A stretch of 64,000 bases of DNA. It comes from Luteimonas sp. MC1825. Lineage in GTDB: Bacteria; Pseudomonadota; Gammaproteobacteria; Xanthomonadales; Xanthomonadaceae. Each line of letters opens with the position of its first letter. The first letter of the stretch is position 1. The stretch covers positions 868,001-932,000 of the forward strand of contig NZ_CP061714.1 in NCBI RefSeq assembly GCF_014764385.1, written 5' to 3'. Under the pieces are notes generated by a model. The model was not told the origin of the DNA, did not search any database, and saw only the letters and a program-made list of their open reading frames with translations. Positions 1 to 15,868 of the stretch are shown in pieces. The translations under genes were made by a program, and so were the position numbers.

Positions 1-1
1 C

Positions 2-892
2 GCGTTCCCGGACTGGGTCGCGCGGCATGCGCCCGATGCCGAGTTCGCGGAGGAAGGCGCGGACTGCGTGTTCCGGACCCAGGCCGATTTCGACAGGGTG
101 GCCGCGGAAATGCCGGCGCTGCACGCGCTGGGTATCGCCGCCGAGGCGGTGCCGGGCGCCGCGTACCTGCGCGCCAATCCGGCGTTCAGGGACGGCCTGT
201 TCGCGGCGATCCGCTACCCGGGCGATGCGCGTCTGCGGCCCGACCGCTACGTCAGCGGGCTGGCGGCATCGCTGCGCGGGCTGGGCGGCGTGATCGACGA
301 AGGCTTCAAGGTGGACGGCGTCGTGCGCGAGGCCGATGGCGTGCGCGTGCGCGGCAGCGGGGGTGACGTGCTGGCCGGCGACGTGGTGTTCGCCACCGGC
401 GCCTGGACGCCGACGCTGGTGAAATCCGCCGGCCTGGCCGCACTGCCGATGCAACCGGGCAAGGGCTATTCCATCACCTACACCCGCCCGCGGCTGGTGC
501 CGCAGCGGCCGGTGATCCTGCACGAGCGCAGTGTCTGCGTTACGGTCTGGGACAGCGGCTTCCGCCTGGGCAGCACGATGGAATTCTCCGGTTACGACTC
601 CACCCTCAACCGCCGCCGGCTCGACGCGCTCGAGCGCGGCGCGGCCGAATACCTGCACGAGCCGTTTGGCGCGGTGAAGCAGGAAGAATGGTGTGGCTGG
701 CGGCCGCTGAGCGTGGACGACGTACCGATCATCGGCCGCGTGCCCGGGCAGGCGCATGTCTGGGTCGCGACCGGCCACGGCATGCTGGGCGTGAGCATGA
801 GCCCGGCGACCGGCCAGCTGCTGGCCGACCTGGTATGCGGCAGGTCGCCGCGCATCGATCCAGCGCCGTACTCGCCGGCGCGCTTCCCATGA
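2..892 (+). CDS. FAD-dependent amino-acid oxidoreductase (DadA/DAO family), 5'-truncated
   Basis: The open frame runs in from the left edge, so the N-terminus with the FAD-binding glycine motif is missing; 296 residues are visible. The C-terminal signature GHGMLG followed by SPATG is typical of D-amino-acid dehydrogenase/glycine oxidase-type flavoenzymes, which oxidise an amino acid and pass electrons to FAD. GAWTPTLV is the usual segment of the second FAD-binding strand in this family. The stop overlaps the start of the glutathione reductase gene (ATGA), so the two are probably co-transcribed. DadA is the closest match by character, but the substrate cannot be read from the sequence. Confidence 0.8.
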   Translation, partial: AFPDWVARHAPDAEFAEEGADCVFRTQADFDRVAAEMPALHALGIAAEAVPGAAYLRANPAFRDGLFAAIRYPGDARLRPDRYVSGLAASLRGLGGVIDEGFKVDGVVREADGVRVRGSGGDVLAGDVVFATGAWTPTLVKSAGLAALPMQPGKGYSITYTRPRLVPQRPVILHERSVCVTVWDSGFRLGSTMEFSGYDSTLNRRRLDALERGAAEYLHEPFGAVKQEEWCGWRPLSVDDVPIIGRVPGQAHVWVATGHGMLGVSMSPATGQLLADLVCGRSPRIDPAPYSPARFP

Positions 893-2247
893 GCGCCGGC
901 GCGCTGGGCTTCGACCTGATTGTCATCGGCGGCGGGTCCGGTGGCCTCGCCGCGGCCTTCCGGGCGGCAAGCCACGGTGCGCGCGTGGCCCTGCTGGAGC
1001 CGGGCGAGTTCGGCGGCACCTGCGTCAACCTCGGCTGCGTGCCGAAGAAGGCGATGTGGCTGGCCGCGGACCTGGTCGGGCGCATCGGCCTCGCCCCGGG
1101 GCTGGGGCTACCCGTGGCGCCGGTGGCGGTGGACTGGCCAACGCTGGTGGCCAGCCGCCAGGGCTACATCGCCAACATCCACGCGAGTTACCGCCGCCGC
1201 CTGGACGAGGCGGGGGTCGTGAGTCTTCCGGTGCGCGGGCGGCTCGCCGGCGGCGGCGTGGTCGAATGCGCCGACGGCGCACGGCTGCGTGCCCCGCACA
1301 TCCTGCTGGCCACCGGCGGGCGGCCACGGCGGCCGGACATTCCCGGCGCCGGGCTTGGCCTGGATTCCGACGATTTCTTCGCGTTCACCGCGGCGCCCGG
1401 CCGGGTGGCGGTGATCGGCGGCGGCTACATCGGCGTGGAACTGGCGTCTTTGCTGCAGTCGCTCGGCAGCCAGGTGGAGGTGTTCGTGCGCGGCGAGCGG
1501 CTGCTCACGGCCTTTGACGAAGACGTCACCGCGCGGCTGCAGGCGAACCTGCACCAGGATGGCATCGCGCTGCATTTCGGCTATCGGCTGGCGGCGCTGG
1601 AACAGGACGGCGAAGGCGTGCGCCTGCGCGAGGCAGCTGGCGATGCCGGCACGCCCTTCGACGCGGTGATCTTCGCCACCGGCCGCGCGCCGGACGTCGC
1701 CGACCTCGGGCTGGAGGCCGCGGGCGTTGCGATCGACAAGGGCGGCAACGTGGTCGTCGATGCGTTCCAGGACACCAGCGCCGACGGCGTGCATGCCGTG
1801 GGCGATGTCACCGGCCGCCTGGCGCTCACGCCGGTCGCCATCGCCGAGGCACGCCGCCTGATGGACCGCCTGTTCGGTGGCCAGCCGGACGCCCGCGTCG
1901 ACCACGACAACGTCGCGACCGTGGTGTTCTCGCACCCCCCGCTGGGCAAGGTCGGGCTGACCGAGGCCGAGGCACGCGAGCGCTTCGGCGAGGATGTCAC
2001 CGTGCACTGCACGACGTTCCGGCCGATGCTGCACGCACTGGCCGAGGTGCAGCGCCACAGCATGTTCAAGCTGGTCTGCGCCGGGCCGGACAAACGCGTG
2101 GTCGGCCTGCACCTGGTGGGCGAAGCCGTCGACGAGATCCTGCAGGGTTTCGCGGTCGCGGTGAAGATGGGCGCAACGCTCGCCGACCTGCACGACACGA
2201 TGGCCATCCACCCCACCAGTGCCGAGGAAATCGTGCTGCTGCGATGA
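889..2247 (+). CDS. gor: glutathione-disulfide reductase
   Basis: NADPH-dependent flavoenzyme that reduces oxidised glutathione in the cytosol. The 452-residue protein has the FAD dinucleotide motif GGGSGG at residues 14-19, the redox-active disulfide CVNLGC (Cys45 and Cys50), a second GGGYIG motif for NADPH, and the C-terminal HPTSAEE containing the catalytic His-Glu pair. CVNLGC followed by VPKK favours glutathione reductase over lipoamide dehydrogenase or mercuric reductase. The start chosen is the ATG overlapping the upstream stop; longer in-frame extensions run into the preceding gene. It overlaps the next gene by four bases. Confidence 0.92.
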   Translation: MSAGALGFDLIVIGGGSGGLAAAFRAASHGARVALLEPGEFGGTCVNLGCVPKKAMWLAADLVGRIGLAPGLGLPVAPVAVDWPTLVASRQGYIANIHASYRRRLDEAGVVSLPVRGRLAGGGVVECADGARLRAPHILLATGGRPRRPDIPGAGLGLDSDDFFAFTAAPGRVAVIGGGYIGVELASLLQSLGSQVEVFVRGERLLTAFDEDVTARLQANLHQDGIALHFGYRLAALEQDGEGVRLREAAGDAGTPFDAVIFATGRAPDVADLGLEAAGVAIDKGGNVVVDAFQDTSADGVHAVGDVTGRLALTPVAIAEARRLMDRLFGGQPDARVDHDNVATVVFSHPPLGKVGLTEAEARERFGEDVTVHCTTFRPMLHALAEVQRHSMFKLVCAGPDKRVVGLHLVGEAVDEILQGFAVAVKMGATLADLHDTMAIHPTSAEEIVLLR

Positions 2248-3020
2248 ACACCTTCACCCTGCACCGTGGCACCGCGCCGCTCCTGGTCAGCCTGCCGCAT
2301 GACGGCACGCAGGTGCCGGACGCCATCATGGCGCGCCTCACCGCCAGCGCCCGGCGCGTGCCGGACACCGACTGGCACGTCGCGCGGCTCTACGGCTTCG
2401 CGCCTGAACTCGGCGCATCGCTGCTGGTGCCGACGCAGTCGCGCTACGTGGTCGACCTCAACCGCAGCGAGGACGATGTGTCGCTGTATCCCGGGCAGAA
2501 CACCACGGGGCTGTGCCCGGTGCGCCAGTTCGACGGCAGCCCGGTGTACCTCGAGGGCATGGAGCCGGGGCCGGACGAGGTGCGCGAACGCGTGGAGCGT
2601 TACTGGCGTCCCTACCACCTGGCCCTGCGCGCCGAGCTCGATCGCCTGCACGCAACCCACGGCCGCGTGGTGCTGTGGGAAGCGCACTCGATCCGCGGCC
2701 AGCTGCCGTTCCTGTTCGAGGGCCTGCTGCCCGACCTCAACCTGGGCACCGCCGGCGGCGCGAGCTGCTCGCCCGAACTGCAGCAACGCCTGGGCCTGGC
2801 GCTGGCCGGGCAGGGCGACTATGGCTGGGTGGCCAACGGCCGCTTCAAGGGCGGGCACATCACCCGCCACTACGGCCGGCCGGAACTCGGCGTGGATGCC
2901 GTGCAGCTCGAGGTCAGCCAGCGCTGCTACATGGATGAAGCGACGTACGAATGGAGCCCGGGTCCTGCCGAGCGCCTGCAGGGCCTGCTTCGCAGCCTGT
3001 TGCAGACCTGCCTGGAGTAA
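2244..3020 (+). CDS. hutG: N-formylglutamate deformylase-like amidohydrolase (HutG type)
   Basis: The 258-residue protein belongs to the N-formylglutamate amidohydrolase family, which hydrolyses N-formylglutamate to formate and glutamate in histidine degradation. Visible family features are the N-terminal PLLVSLPHDG, VDLNR followed by an acidic stretch, WEAHSIRG (metal-binding Glu and His) and GRFKGGHITRHYG near the C-terminus. The length is typical. Its start overlaps the gor stop (ATGA), so it is the third gene of this unit. No other hut gene is in view, so a role in histidine use is inferred from family only. Confidence 0.85.
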   Translation: MNTFTLHRGTAPLLVSLPHDGTQVPDAIMARLTASARRVPDTDWHVARLYGFAPELGASLLVPTQSRYVVDLNRSEDDVSLYPGQNTTGLCPVRQFDGSPVYLEGMEPGPDEVRERVERYWRPYHLALRAELDRLHATHGRVVLWEAHSIRGQLPFLFEGLLPDLNLGTAGGASCSPELQQRLGLALAGQGDYGWVANGRFKGGHITRHYGRPELGVDAVQLEVSQRCYMDEATYEWSPGPAERLQGLLRSLLQTCLE

Positions 3021-3106
3021 GGGCGGCGCCCCGCAGGCTGGCCGACCCGGTGCGTTCACGGCGTTTCCATCCAGACCCGATCCGGGGTAGGACGAGGAGC
3101 GATTTC

Positions 3107-3589
3107 ATGAAGGCATGGATCCTGGCGGTTGCCACGGCCACCGGAGCCGCCGCGCTGGGCGGCATGGGGCCCACGGCGGCCGCGGAATACCAGACGCCGG
3201 CGGCGGGCGCGTGCAAGAGCGCCTTGCCGGTGTTCGACGGCAATATCCGCAGCAGGCCACGCGGGGTCCAGAACGAAGGATCCACCAATGCGTTCGTCAG
3301 CTGTGCGCAGCAGAGCGACTTCGACGACAGCCCGACCGAGGTGAGCCTGTTCCTGTTGAACGTGGGGGCCTCTGCCGCAAGCGTGAGCTGCACCCTTGTG
3401 GTCGGCGCCACGGTCCCGCTGTTCTTCACTGAAACGATCGAAGTGCCTGCCAACAGCTACGGGACGTGGCTGGTGTTCGACAGTCCCGCCGCGAACGCAT
3501 GGGACAGCAGGGCGATCGCCTATAGCTGCGAACTGCCCCCCGGCGCCGGCATCAGCCGGGTGGTGCTGACGGTCCAGGATCCGGTCTGA
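3107..3589 (+). CDS. small secreted protein of unknown function
   Basis: Not recognised. The 160-residue product begins with a Sec-type signal peptide (MKAW, a hydrophobic Ala/Gly-rich stretch, then AAAE as a likely cleavage region near residue 26). The mature part is Ser/Ala-rich with several cysteines (ACKS, VSCA, VSCT, YSCE), consistent with a disulfide-bonded periplasmic or extracellular beta protein. A GAGGAG ribosome-binding site lies just upstream of the ATG. It stands alone between hutG and the convergent parE. Confidence 0.7.
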   Translation: MKAWILAVATATGAAALGGMGPTAAAEYQTPAAGACKSALPVFDGNIRSRPRGVQNEGSTNAFVSCAQQSDFDDSPTEVSLFLLNVGASAASVSCTLVVGATVPLFFTETIEVPANSYGTWLVFDSPAANAWDSRAIAYSCELPPGAGISRVVLTVQDPV

Positions 3590-3601
3590 CCGCTGCGCGG
3601 A

Positions 3602-3622
3602 GCGGCGGCTGGCGGCCGCCGC
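3602..3622. terminator. GC-rich hairpin between convergent genes
   Basis: A 7-bp perfect stem (GCGGCGG / CCGCCGC) with a 7-base loop fills most of the 38-base gap between the secreted-protein gene and parE, which converge here. There is no T-tract on either strand, so a terminator role is only suggested by position. Confidence 0.3.
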
Positions 3623-3627
3623 GCCCG

Positions 3628-7910
<4,283 letters not shown>

Positions 7911-7938
7911 GCATTTCCCGGCAAGAAAAGGCTTCTGC

Positions 7939-10120
<2,182 letters not shown>

Positions 10121-10130
10121 GCCCGAAGCC

Positions 10131-10454
10131 ATGCGCACGCTGCGGATCGTGCTGGTGCTGCTGGTCGCGCTGCTGGCGTGGCTGCAGTACCGGCTGTGGT
10201 TCGGCAGCGGTGGCAACCATGAAGTCGCCGCGCTGGTGGCGCAGGTCGAGCAGCAGGCGCGGCAGAACGCCGGGCTGCACGAGCGCAACGAGGCGCTGGC
10301 CGCCGAGGTCGCCGACCTGAAGTCCGGCGAGGCGGCGATCGAGGAGCGCGCGCGTGGCGAGCTCGGCATGATCCGCCCCGGCGAGACGTTCTATCGCGTC
10401 GTGGACCGCGCGCCGCCGCGCACGCGTGAACCCGAAGCCGGGGTCACGCCGTGA
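10131..10454 (+). CDS. ftsB: cell-division protein FtsB
   Basis: Septal membrane protein that forms the FtsQ-FtsB-FtsL complex. The 107-residue protein has one N-terminal transmembrane helix (about residues 3-21), then a coiled coil rich in Glu/Gln/Ala, and the conserved C-terminal [17 protein letters not shown]. The proline-rich tail after that motif is variable. The position between eno and ispD is the standard one. The stop overlaps the ispD start (GTGA). Confidence 0.93.
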   Translation: MRTLRIVLVLLVALLAWLQYRLWFGSGGNHEVAALVAQVEQQARQNAGLHERNEALAAEVADLKSGEAAIEERARGELGMIRPGETFYRVVDRAPPRTREPEAGVTP

Positions 10455-11152
10455 CCTGGGCGGTGGTGCCCGCCGCCGGACGCGGCGCCCGCTTCGGCGG
10501 CGACCTGCCCAAGCAGTACCTGGACGTCGCCGGCGAGCCGCTGCTGGCGCACAGCCTGCGCGCGCTGTTCGCGCATCACGCGGTGGAGGGCGCGGTGGTG
10601 GCGCTGGCCGCCGACGACGCGCACTGGCCCGGATGGACCGATTTCGAAGGCCGGCCGCTGGTCACCTGCACCGGCGCCGATTCCCGGGCCGGATCGGTGC
10701 TGGCCGGCCTGGCCGCGTTGCCCGACACCGTGCGCCCGGATGCCTTCGTGCTGGTGCACGATGCCGCGCGCCCCAACCTGCGCCTGGCCGACCTGGATGC
10801 GCTGCTCGAGCGCGGCCGCGAGGATCCGGTGGGCGCCATTCTCGCCGCGCCGGTGCGCGACACGCTCAAGCGGGCTGGCGACGACGGCGGCATCGACGGC
10901 ACCGAGCCGCGCGAGCGCCTGTGGCGCGCACAGACGCCACAACTGTTCCGGCGCCTGCAGCTGGGCCGCGCGCTGGAGGCGGTCGCCGCGTCCGGCATCG
11001 AAGCCACCGACGAGAGCATGGCCATGGAGCGCCAGGGGCTGCGGCCGCTGCTGGTGGAGGGCGCCGACGACAACATCAAGGTGACCACGCCGGCCGACCT
11101 GGCCTACTTTGAATACCTGCTCGCGCTGCGCGCGCGCGGGGGCAGGGCGTGA
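10451..11152 (+). CDS. ispD: 2-C-methyl-D-erythritol 4-phosphate cytidylyltransferase
   Basis: Third step of the MEP isoprenoid pathway: transfers CMP from CTP to methylerythritol phosphate. The 233-residue protein has the nucleotide-binding [24 protein letters not shown], and the C-terminal [11 protein letters not shown] and [10 protein letters not shown]. It uses a GTG start that overlaps the ftsB stop, and its own stop overlaps the ispF start, so translation is probably coupled through ftsB-ispD-ispF-truD. Confidence 0.95.
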   Translation: MTWAVVPAAGRGARFGGDLPKQYLDVAGEPLLAHSLRALFAHHAVEGAVVALAADDAHWPGWTDFEGRPLVTCTGADSRAGSVLAGLAALPDTVRPDAFVLVHDAARPNLRLADLDALLERGREDPVGAILAAPVRDTLKRAGDDGGIDGTEPRERLWRAQTPQLFRRLQLGRALEAVAASGIEATDESMAMERQGLRPLLVEGADDNIKVTTPADLAYFEYLLALRARGGRA

Positions 11153-11628
11153 GCGTGCGCATCGGCTTCGGTTATGACGTCCACGCCTTCGGCGACGGCG
11201 ACCATGTGATGCTCGGCGGCGTGCGCGTGCCGCACGATCGTGGCCTGGTGGCGCACAGCGACGGCGACGTCATCCTGCACGCGCTTTGCGATGCGATCCT
11301 CGGCGCGCTGGCGCTCGGCGACATCGGCGTGCACTTCCCGCCTTCCGACGACCGCTGGAAGGGTGCCGACAGCCGCGTGCTGCTGCGTCATTGTGTGTCG
11401 CTGGCGGCCGCGCGCGGCTGGGTGGCCGGAAACATCGACGCCACGGTAATCTGCGAACGGCCCAAGGTCGGCCCGCATGCGCTGGCCATGCGCGAAGCCA
11501 TCGCCGCCGACCTGGGCATCGCGCTGGACGCGGTGAGCGTGAAGGCCACCACCAGCGAGCAGCTCGGCTTCATCGGCCGTGGCGAGGGCATCGCCGCCCA
11601 GGTCGCCTGCCTGCTCGCCAGGGCATGA
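11149..11628 (+). CDS. ispF: 2-C-methyl-D-erythritol 2,4-cyclodiphosphate synthase
   Basis: Fifth step of the MEP pathway, forming the cyclic diphosphate with release of CMP. The 159-residue protein has zinc ligands in GYDVHAF (Asp and His) and in the conserved [15 protein letters not shown] segment, then [11 protein letters not shown] and the C-terminal [21 protein letters not shown] start overlaps the ispD stop; the stop overlaps the truD ATG. Confidence 0.96.
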   Translation: MSVRIGFGYDVHAFGDGDHVMLGGVRVPHDRGLVAHSDGDVILHALCDAILGALALGDIGVHFPPSDDRWKGADSRVLLRHCVSLAAARGWVAGNIDATVICERPKVGPHALAMREAIAADLGIALDAVSVKATTSEQLGFIGRGEGIAAQVACLLARA

Positions 11629-12680
11629 ACGACGCGCCACCGCGCGCCCACGGGGCGCCCGTGCTGCGCGCCGCGATGCGCAGCGTTGCGGAGGATTTCG
11701 ACGTCACCGAGCTGCACGGCTTCGAGGCCAGTGGCGCCGGCGAGCACCTGCTGCTGGGCATCGAGAAGCGCGGCATGAACACCGCCTACGTCGCGCAAAG
11801 ACTTGCGGACTGGGCGGGCGTGGACATCGCCGCGATCGGCTACGCCGGGCTCAAGGACCGCCATGCGGTGACCCGGCAGCGCTTCACCGTGCACCTGCCG
11901 CGCAGGCAGGCGCCGGACATCGCCGCACTCGACTGGCAGGAACCGGAGAGCGGGCAATCACTGCGCGTCACCAGCCACGCCTGGCATTCGCGCAAGCTGC
12001 CGCGTGGCGCCCTGGCCGGCAACCGGTTCGTGCTGCGCCTGCGCGACGTGGACGGCGACCGTGCGGCGATCGGGGCGCGCCTGCAGGCGATTGCTGCGCG
12101 CGGCGTGCCCAACTATTTCGGCGAGCAGCGCTTCGGCCATGGCGGCGGCAATGTCGACAAGGCGCTGCGCATGTTCGTCGGCCAGCGCGTGCGCCGCGAC
12201 GAGCGCACCCTGCTGCTGTCAGCGGCGCGCTCTGCGCTGTTCAATCGCGTGCTGGCCACGCGCGTCGCGGCGGCAAGCTGGGACCGCGGGCTGGAGGGCG
12301 AGGCCTGGATGCTGGACGGCAGCCGCAGCGTGTTCGGTCCGCTGCCGTGGGACCCCACCCTGGCCGCGCGGCTGGCCGACTTCGACATCCATCCCAGCGC
12401 GTCGCTGTGGGGACGCGGCGAACTGCGCAGCGAGGGCGAGGCGCGTGCGGTCGAACTGGCGGCGCTCGAGGATGGCGAAAGCCTGGCGCTTCGTTCCGGA
12501 CTGGAGGCCGCCGGGCTGAAACAGGAGCGGCGCGCAACGCGCCTGCGACCGGGCGGCCTGGCCTGGCAGGACCGGGGCGACGACGGCCTCGAGCTGCGGT
12601 TCGACCTGCCGCCGGGCACCTATGCCACCACGGTGCTTGCCGAACTGGGCGTGGTCGACGACGCCAGCCGGCGCGGCTGA
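11625..12680 (+). CDS. truD: tRNA pseudouridine(13) synthase
   Basis: Converts U13 of tRNA-Glu to pseudouridine. The 351-residue protein carries VAEDFDVTE near the N-terminus, the catalytic-loop motif [11 protein letters not shown] with the probable catalytic Asp78, [15 protein letters not shown] in the TRUD domain, and the C-terminal [13 protein letters not shown]. The start is the ATG overlapping the ispF stop; the order ispF-truD-surE is conserved in gammaproteobacteria. Confidence 0.93.
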   Translation: MNDAPPRAHGAPVLRAAMRSVAEDFDVTELHGFEASGAGEHLLLGIEKRGMNTAYVAQRLADWAGVDIAAIGYAGLKDRHAVTRQRFTVHLPRRQAPDIAALDWQEPESGQSLRVTSHAWHSRKLPRGALAGNRFVLRLRDVDGDRAAIGARLQAIAARGVPNYFGEQRFGHGGGNVDKALRMFVGQRVRRDERTLLLSAARSALFNRVLATRVAAASWDRGLEGEAWMLDGSRSVFGPLPWDPTLAARLADFDIHPSASLWGRGELRSEGEARAVELAALEDGESLALRSGLEAAGLKQERRATRLRPGGLAWQDRGDDGLELRFDLPPGTYATTVLAELGVVDDASRRG

Positions 12681-12785
12681 GCCGTCCGTCGGAAACCGCC
12701 GGTTGGCACTGGCTGGGCCCGGATGGCGGGTATACACCGGTCCTGCACGCCGCCACCCGGCGGCGAGCAGCGACGGGAGACAGTC

Positions 12786-13025
12786 ATGAACATCTGCCTT
12801 CGGAGCGGGCTTGGCGCGTTGGCGCTCCTCGCACTCGCGGGATGCGCAAGCGGCGGTGGTGTTGCCTCGTACCCCGCCGACCGGAACAGCAGCCCTTCGG
12901 CCGATCACAGCGGCATCGACCACGAATACGTCTCGGCGGTGGAGCGCCAGGCCCAGAGGAACGGGGCGTTCGTGCAATGGATCAATCCACCGCGCGAACG
13001 TGCCCTGGCCAGCGTATCGCCCTGA
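12786..13025 (+). CDS. small lipoprotein of unknown function
   Basis: A 79-residue protein with a type II signal peptide: a hydrophobic Leu/Ala stretch ending in the lipobox LAGC with the acylated Cys near residue 20. The mature part has about 60 residues with no recognisable domain (RNSSPSADHSG, VERQAQRNGAFVQW). A short GGGAGACAG leader precedes the ATG. It sits between truD and the convergent Smr gene, with only one base between the two stop codons. Confidence 0.75.
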   Translation: MNICLRSGLGALALLALAGCASGGGVASYPADRNSSPSADHSGIDHEYVSAVERQAQRNGAFVQWINPPRERALASVSP

Positions 13026-13026
13026 C

Positions 13027-13596
13027 TCAGCGCTTCGCCAGCAGCACCAGCACCGCGCCGGTGCCGCCCTGCGCGGCAGGCGCGGAATGGAACGCCAGCA
13101 CGTCCGCGCGCTGGCGGAGGATCCGGTCGACCACGTTCTTCAACACCGGCAGGCTGTCGCTGGAATTGAGTCCCTTGCCGTGCACCACGCGCACGCAGCC
13201 GAAGCCGGCGTCGCGTGCCTCCGCAAGGAAGCGCCGCAGCATCGTTTCGGCCGTGGCGGCGTCACTGTGATGCAGGTCGAGTTCGTCCTGGGCGGCGTAC
13301 TGCCCCTGTGACAGGCGTCTGAGCGTCCGCGGCGGCACCTGGTCGCGGCGGTACGAGAGCGCGTCACCACGGTCCAGCATGAACCCCTCGCCGCGACCAA
13401 GGCGGAAGTCCTCGCGCGCCTGGGCCTCGTCCTGCTCCGCCATGCGCGCGCGCGGACGCGGGCGCGGCCTGGCCGGAGGCAGCGGCGCACCCGGCAACTC
13501 GCGCACGTTGCCGATCGCCGCGCGGAACAGCGCGGCATCGTCGACGAGGCTCGGGTCGTCTGGCGGCGGGGTGTCGGGTCGCTGTCGCTTGGCCAT
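13027..13596 (-). CDS. Smr-domain protein (SmrA/SmrB-like)
   Basis: The 189-residue protein has a charged, proline-rich N-terminal half and a C-terminal Smr domain. The domain contains the [19 protein letters not shown] start, with the LDLH motif at the usual place, and [11 protein letters not shown] (family motif HGxG). Smr domains act as nucleases on RNA or DNA; E. coli SmrB cleaves mRNA at collided ribosomes. The start was set at the ATG giving MAKRQRP; a longer ATG start (MAEAYASPTR is on the other strand) is not supported. It lies antisense within the truD-surE order. Confidence 0.85.
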   Translation of the reverse strand: MAKRQRPDTPPPDDPSLVDDAALFRAAIGNVRELPGAPLPPARPRPRPRARMAEQDEAQAREDFRLGRGEGFMLDRGDALSYRRDQVPPRTLRRLSQGQYAAQDELDLHHSDAATAETMLRRFLAEARDAGFGCVRVVHGKGLNSSDSLPVLKNVVDRILRQRADVLAFHSAPAAQGGTGAVLVLLAKR

Positions 13597-13716
13597 GGCG
13601 GAAGCGTAACGCGTCGGCGACCGGCGCATGCGCGGGTCGGCATCGTCGCCATCCGCTATCATGTCTGGCCCACCGCGACGCGGCGACATGAGAAGGTTCA
13701 GCGCGCTTGGAAGGCC

Positions 13717-14502
13717 ATGAGAGTCCTCGTTAGCAATGACGACGGCGTCGATGCACCCGGCATCCACGCCCTTGCCGAGGGGCTGCGCGCCGCCGGGCAC
13801 GAGGTCATCGTCGTCGCGCCCGACCGCGACCGGTCCGGTGCCAGCAATTCGCTGACCCTCGACCTGCCGCTACAGGTCGTGCAGGTCGATGCGGAGACCT
13901 GGCGCGTGCATGGCACGCCCACCGACTGCGTGCACGTGGCGATCACCGGCATGCTCGAGGTCGAGCCCGACATCGTGGTCTCCGGCATCAACAACACCGC
14001 CAACCTCGGCGACGATGTCATCTACTCCGGCACCGTGGCCGCTGCGATGGAAGGCCGCTTCCTCGGCCTGCCCGCGGTGGCGGTGTCGCTGGCCACGCGC
14101 GGCCACGTCGGCCTGCATTACGAAACCGCCGCCCGCGCCGCGGTCGAGATCGTGGCGCGGCTGCGGGCCGACCCGCTGCCGGCCGACACCATCCTCAACG
14201 TCAACGTGCCCGACATTCCCTGGTCCGAAGTGGAAGGCTTCGAGGTCACGCGGCTCGGCAACCGCCACCGCGCCGAGCCCTGCATCCCGGTGCAGGACCC
14301 GCGTGGCCGCCAGTTCTGGTGGATCGGCGCCGCGGGTCCCGAGCAGGACTCCGGCCCCGGCACCGATTTCCACGCCGTGCGCACCCGCCACATCGCCATC
14401 ACCCCGATCCAGGTCGACCTGACGCGCTACCAGGCCCTCGAGCAGGTCGCCGCCTGGGTCGGCGGGCTGGAGGCCGAGCTGCGCAACGGGAGCGGCGCAT
14501 GA
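13717..14502 (+). CDS. surE: 5'/3'-nucleotidase (survival protein SurE)
   Basis: Metal-dependent phosphatase acting on nucleoside monophosphates. The 261-residue protein has the metal-binding SNDDG with Asp8 and Asp9, [45 protein letters not shown] and the late NVNVPD. A TATCAT hexamer around 13656 could be a -10 element. The stop overlaps the pcm start (ATGA). Confidence 0.95.
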   Translation: MRVLVSNDDGVDAPGIHALAEGLRAAGHEVIVVAPDRDRSGASNSLTLDLPLQVVQVDAETWRVHGTPTDCVHVAITGMLEVEPDIVVSGINNTANLGDDVIYSGTVAAAMEGRFLGLPAVAVSLATRGHVGLHYETAARAAVEIVARLRADPLPADTILNVNVPDIPWSEVEGFEVTRLGNRHRAEPCIPVQDPRGRQFWWIGAAGPEQDSGPGTDFHAVRTRHIAITPIQVDLTRYQALEQVAAWVGGLEAELRNGSGA

Positions 14503-15182
14503 TCCAGCGCCTCCGCCTGCAGCCCGAAGCCATCGGCGTCGGCATGACCTCGCAGCGCGCCCGTGACCGGCTCATCGAGCGGCTGCGCGGGCACGGCATC
14601 GTCGACGAGCGCGTGCTCAATGCGATCCGTACGGTGCCGCGCCACCTGTTCATCGACGAGGCGCTGGCCACCCGCGCCTACGAGGACACCGCGCTCCCGA
14701 TCGGCCACGGGCAGACCATCTCGCAGCCGTGGGTGGTGGCGCGCATGACCGAAGCCCTGTTCGCCGACGGCGTGCAGCCCAAGCGCGTGCTGGAGATCGG
14801 CACCGGCTCCGGTTACCAGGCGGCGATCCTCGCCGCGCTGGGGGTGGAGGTGTTCACCGTCGAGCGCATCGGTGAGCTGCTGCGCATCGCGCGCAAGCGC
14901 TTCCGCTCACTGGGGCTGAACGTGCGCAGCAAGCACGACGACGGCCGCATCGGCTGGCCCGAGGAGGCGCCGTTCGACGGCATCCTGGTCACCGCGGGCG
15001 CGCCTGCACTGGTCGATGCGCTGACCGCGCAGCTGGCTGCGGGCGGCGTGCTGGTCGCGCCGGTGGGCGCGGGCGGTGCGCAGTCGCTGCTGCGCCTGCG
15101 CAAGGATGCCGATGGCAATGTCGTGCAGGACGTGCTGGCCAACGTCGCGTTCGTGCCGCTGTTGTCGGGGATGATAGATTGA
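14499..15182 (+). CDS. pcm: protein-L-isoaspartate O-methyltransferase
   Basis: Methylates isoaspartyl residues in damaged proteins using S-adenosylmethionine. The 227-residue protein has the substrate-binding segment [22 protein letters not shown] motif I in [16 protein letters not shown], and [11 protein letters not shown]. The position surE-pcm-nlpD is conserved. Its stop overlaps a TTG start of the ExoD-like gene. Confidence 0.95.
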   Translation: MIQRLRLQPEAIGVGMTSQRARDRLIERLRGHGIVDERVLNAIRTVPRHLFIDEALATRAYEDTALPIGHGQTISQPWVVARMTEALFADGVQPKRVLEIGTGSGYQAAILAALGVEVFTVERIGELLRIARKRFRSLGLNVRSKHDDGRIGWPEEAPFDGILVTAGAPALVDALTAQLAAGGVLVAPVGAGGAQSLLRLRKDADGNVVQDVLANVAFVPLLSGMID

Positions 15183-15832
15183 ACGGCCAGCCGTCCCTCG
15201 ACGACGTCACCGACGGGGGTTCGCTTGGCGAGCAGCTGCTGGCGGTCATCGACCGCCTGCCCACCGGCGACATGACGCTCGGCACCCTGCTCGAGGTGCT
15301 TGGCGACGAAGGCCTGCTGGTGATCGCCATCCTGCTGACCCTGGTGTTCCTGATCCCGGTGTCGATCCCCGGTGTCAGCACGGTGTTCGGCGCGGCGATC
15401 CTGCTGGTCGGCATCAGCCGCCTGTCCGGGCGTCCGCTGTGGGTGCCGGCGCGGCTGCGCACGCGCGCGCTGCCCGCCGATCGCCTGCGGCCCGGGCTCA
15501 TCGCCGGCATGGCCTGGGTACGCCGGCTGGAGCAGGTGAGCCGCCCGCATCGCATCAGCGCCGCGGTCGATGGGCGCGCGGTCGAGGCGTTCAACAACCT
15601 GGCCTTCATCTTCGCCGCACTGCTGCTGATGGCGCCGTTCGGATTCGTGCCGTTCAGCAACACGCTGCCTGCGCTTGCCCTGCTGCTTTACGCTGTCGGC
15701 TTCATCCAGCGCGATGGCGGCGCGGTCCTGCTGGGACACGTCGCGACCATCGGCACGGTGGCCTACTTCAGCGTCCTGATCGGTGGCGGCGGCCTGGCCA
15801 TCCGCGAGCTGATGCAGCGGTTCGCAGGATGA
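15179..15832 (+). CDS. ExoD-family membrane protein
   Basis: A 217-residue protein resembling the exopolysaccharide-synthesis ExoD family: LGEQLL and [14 protein letters not shown] near the N-terminus, then [19 protein letters not shown], and three or four hydrophobic segments (about residues 48-85, 140-165, 168-205). The start is a TTG overlapping the pcm stop (TTGA), which suggests translational coupling; no good ATG lies nearby. The family function is poorly understood; a link to exopolysaccharide rests on the rhizobial name-giver. Confidence 0.75.
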   Translation: MNGQPSLDDVTDGGSLGEQLLAVIDRLPTGDMTLGTLLEVLGDEGLLVIAILLTLVFLIPVSIPGVSTVFGAAILLVGISRLSGRPLWVPARLRTRALPADRLRPGLIAGMAWVRRLEQVSRPHRISAAVDGRAVEAFNNLAFIFAALLLMAPFGFVPFSNTLPALALLLYAVGFIQRDGGAVLLGHVATIGTVAYFSVLIGGGGLAIRELMQRFAG

Positions 15833-15868
15833 GGCGCCGTCAACAGGGAACGGAGCAACACACACCGC

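Noticed and set aside
1108..3059. Long antisense open frames over gor and hutG
   Set aside because: In DNA of this GC content long shadow frames are expected. Their products are His/Ala/Arg-rich low-complexity with no domain, while the + strand genes have full motifs.
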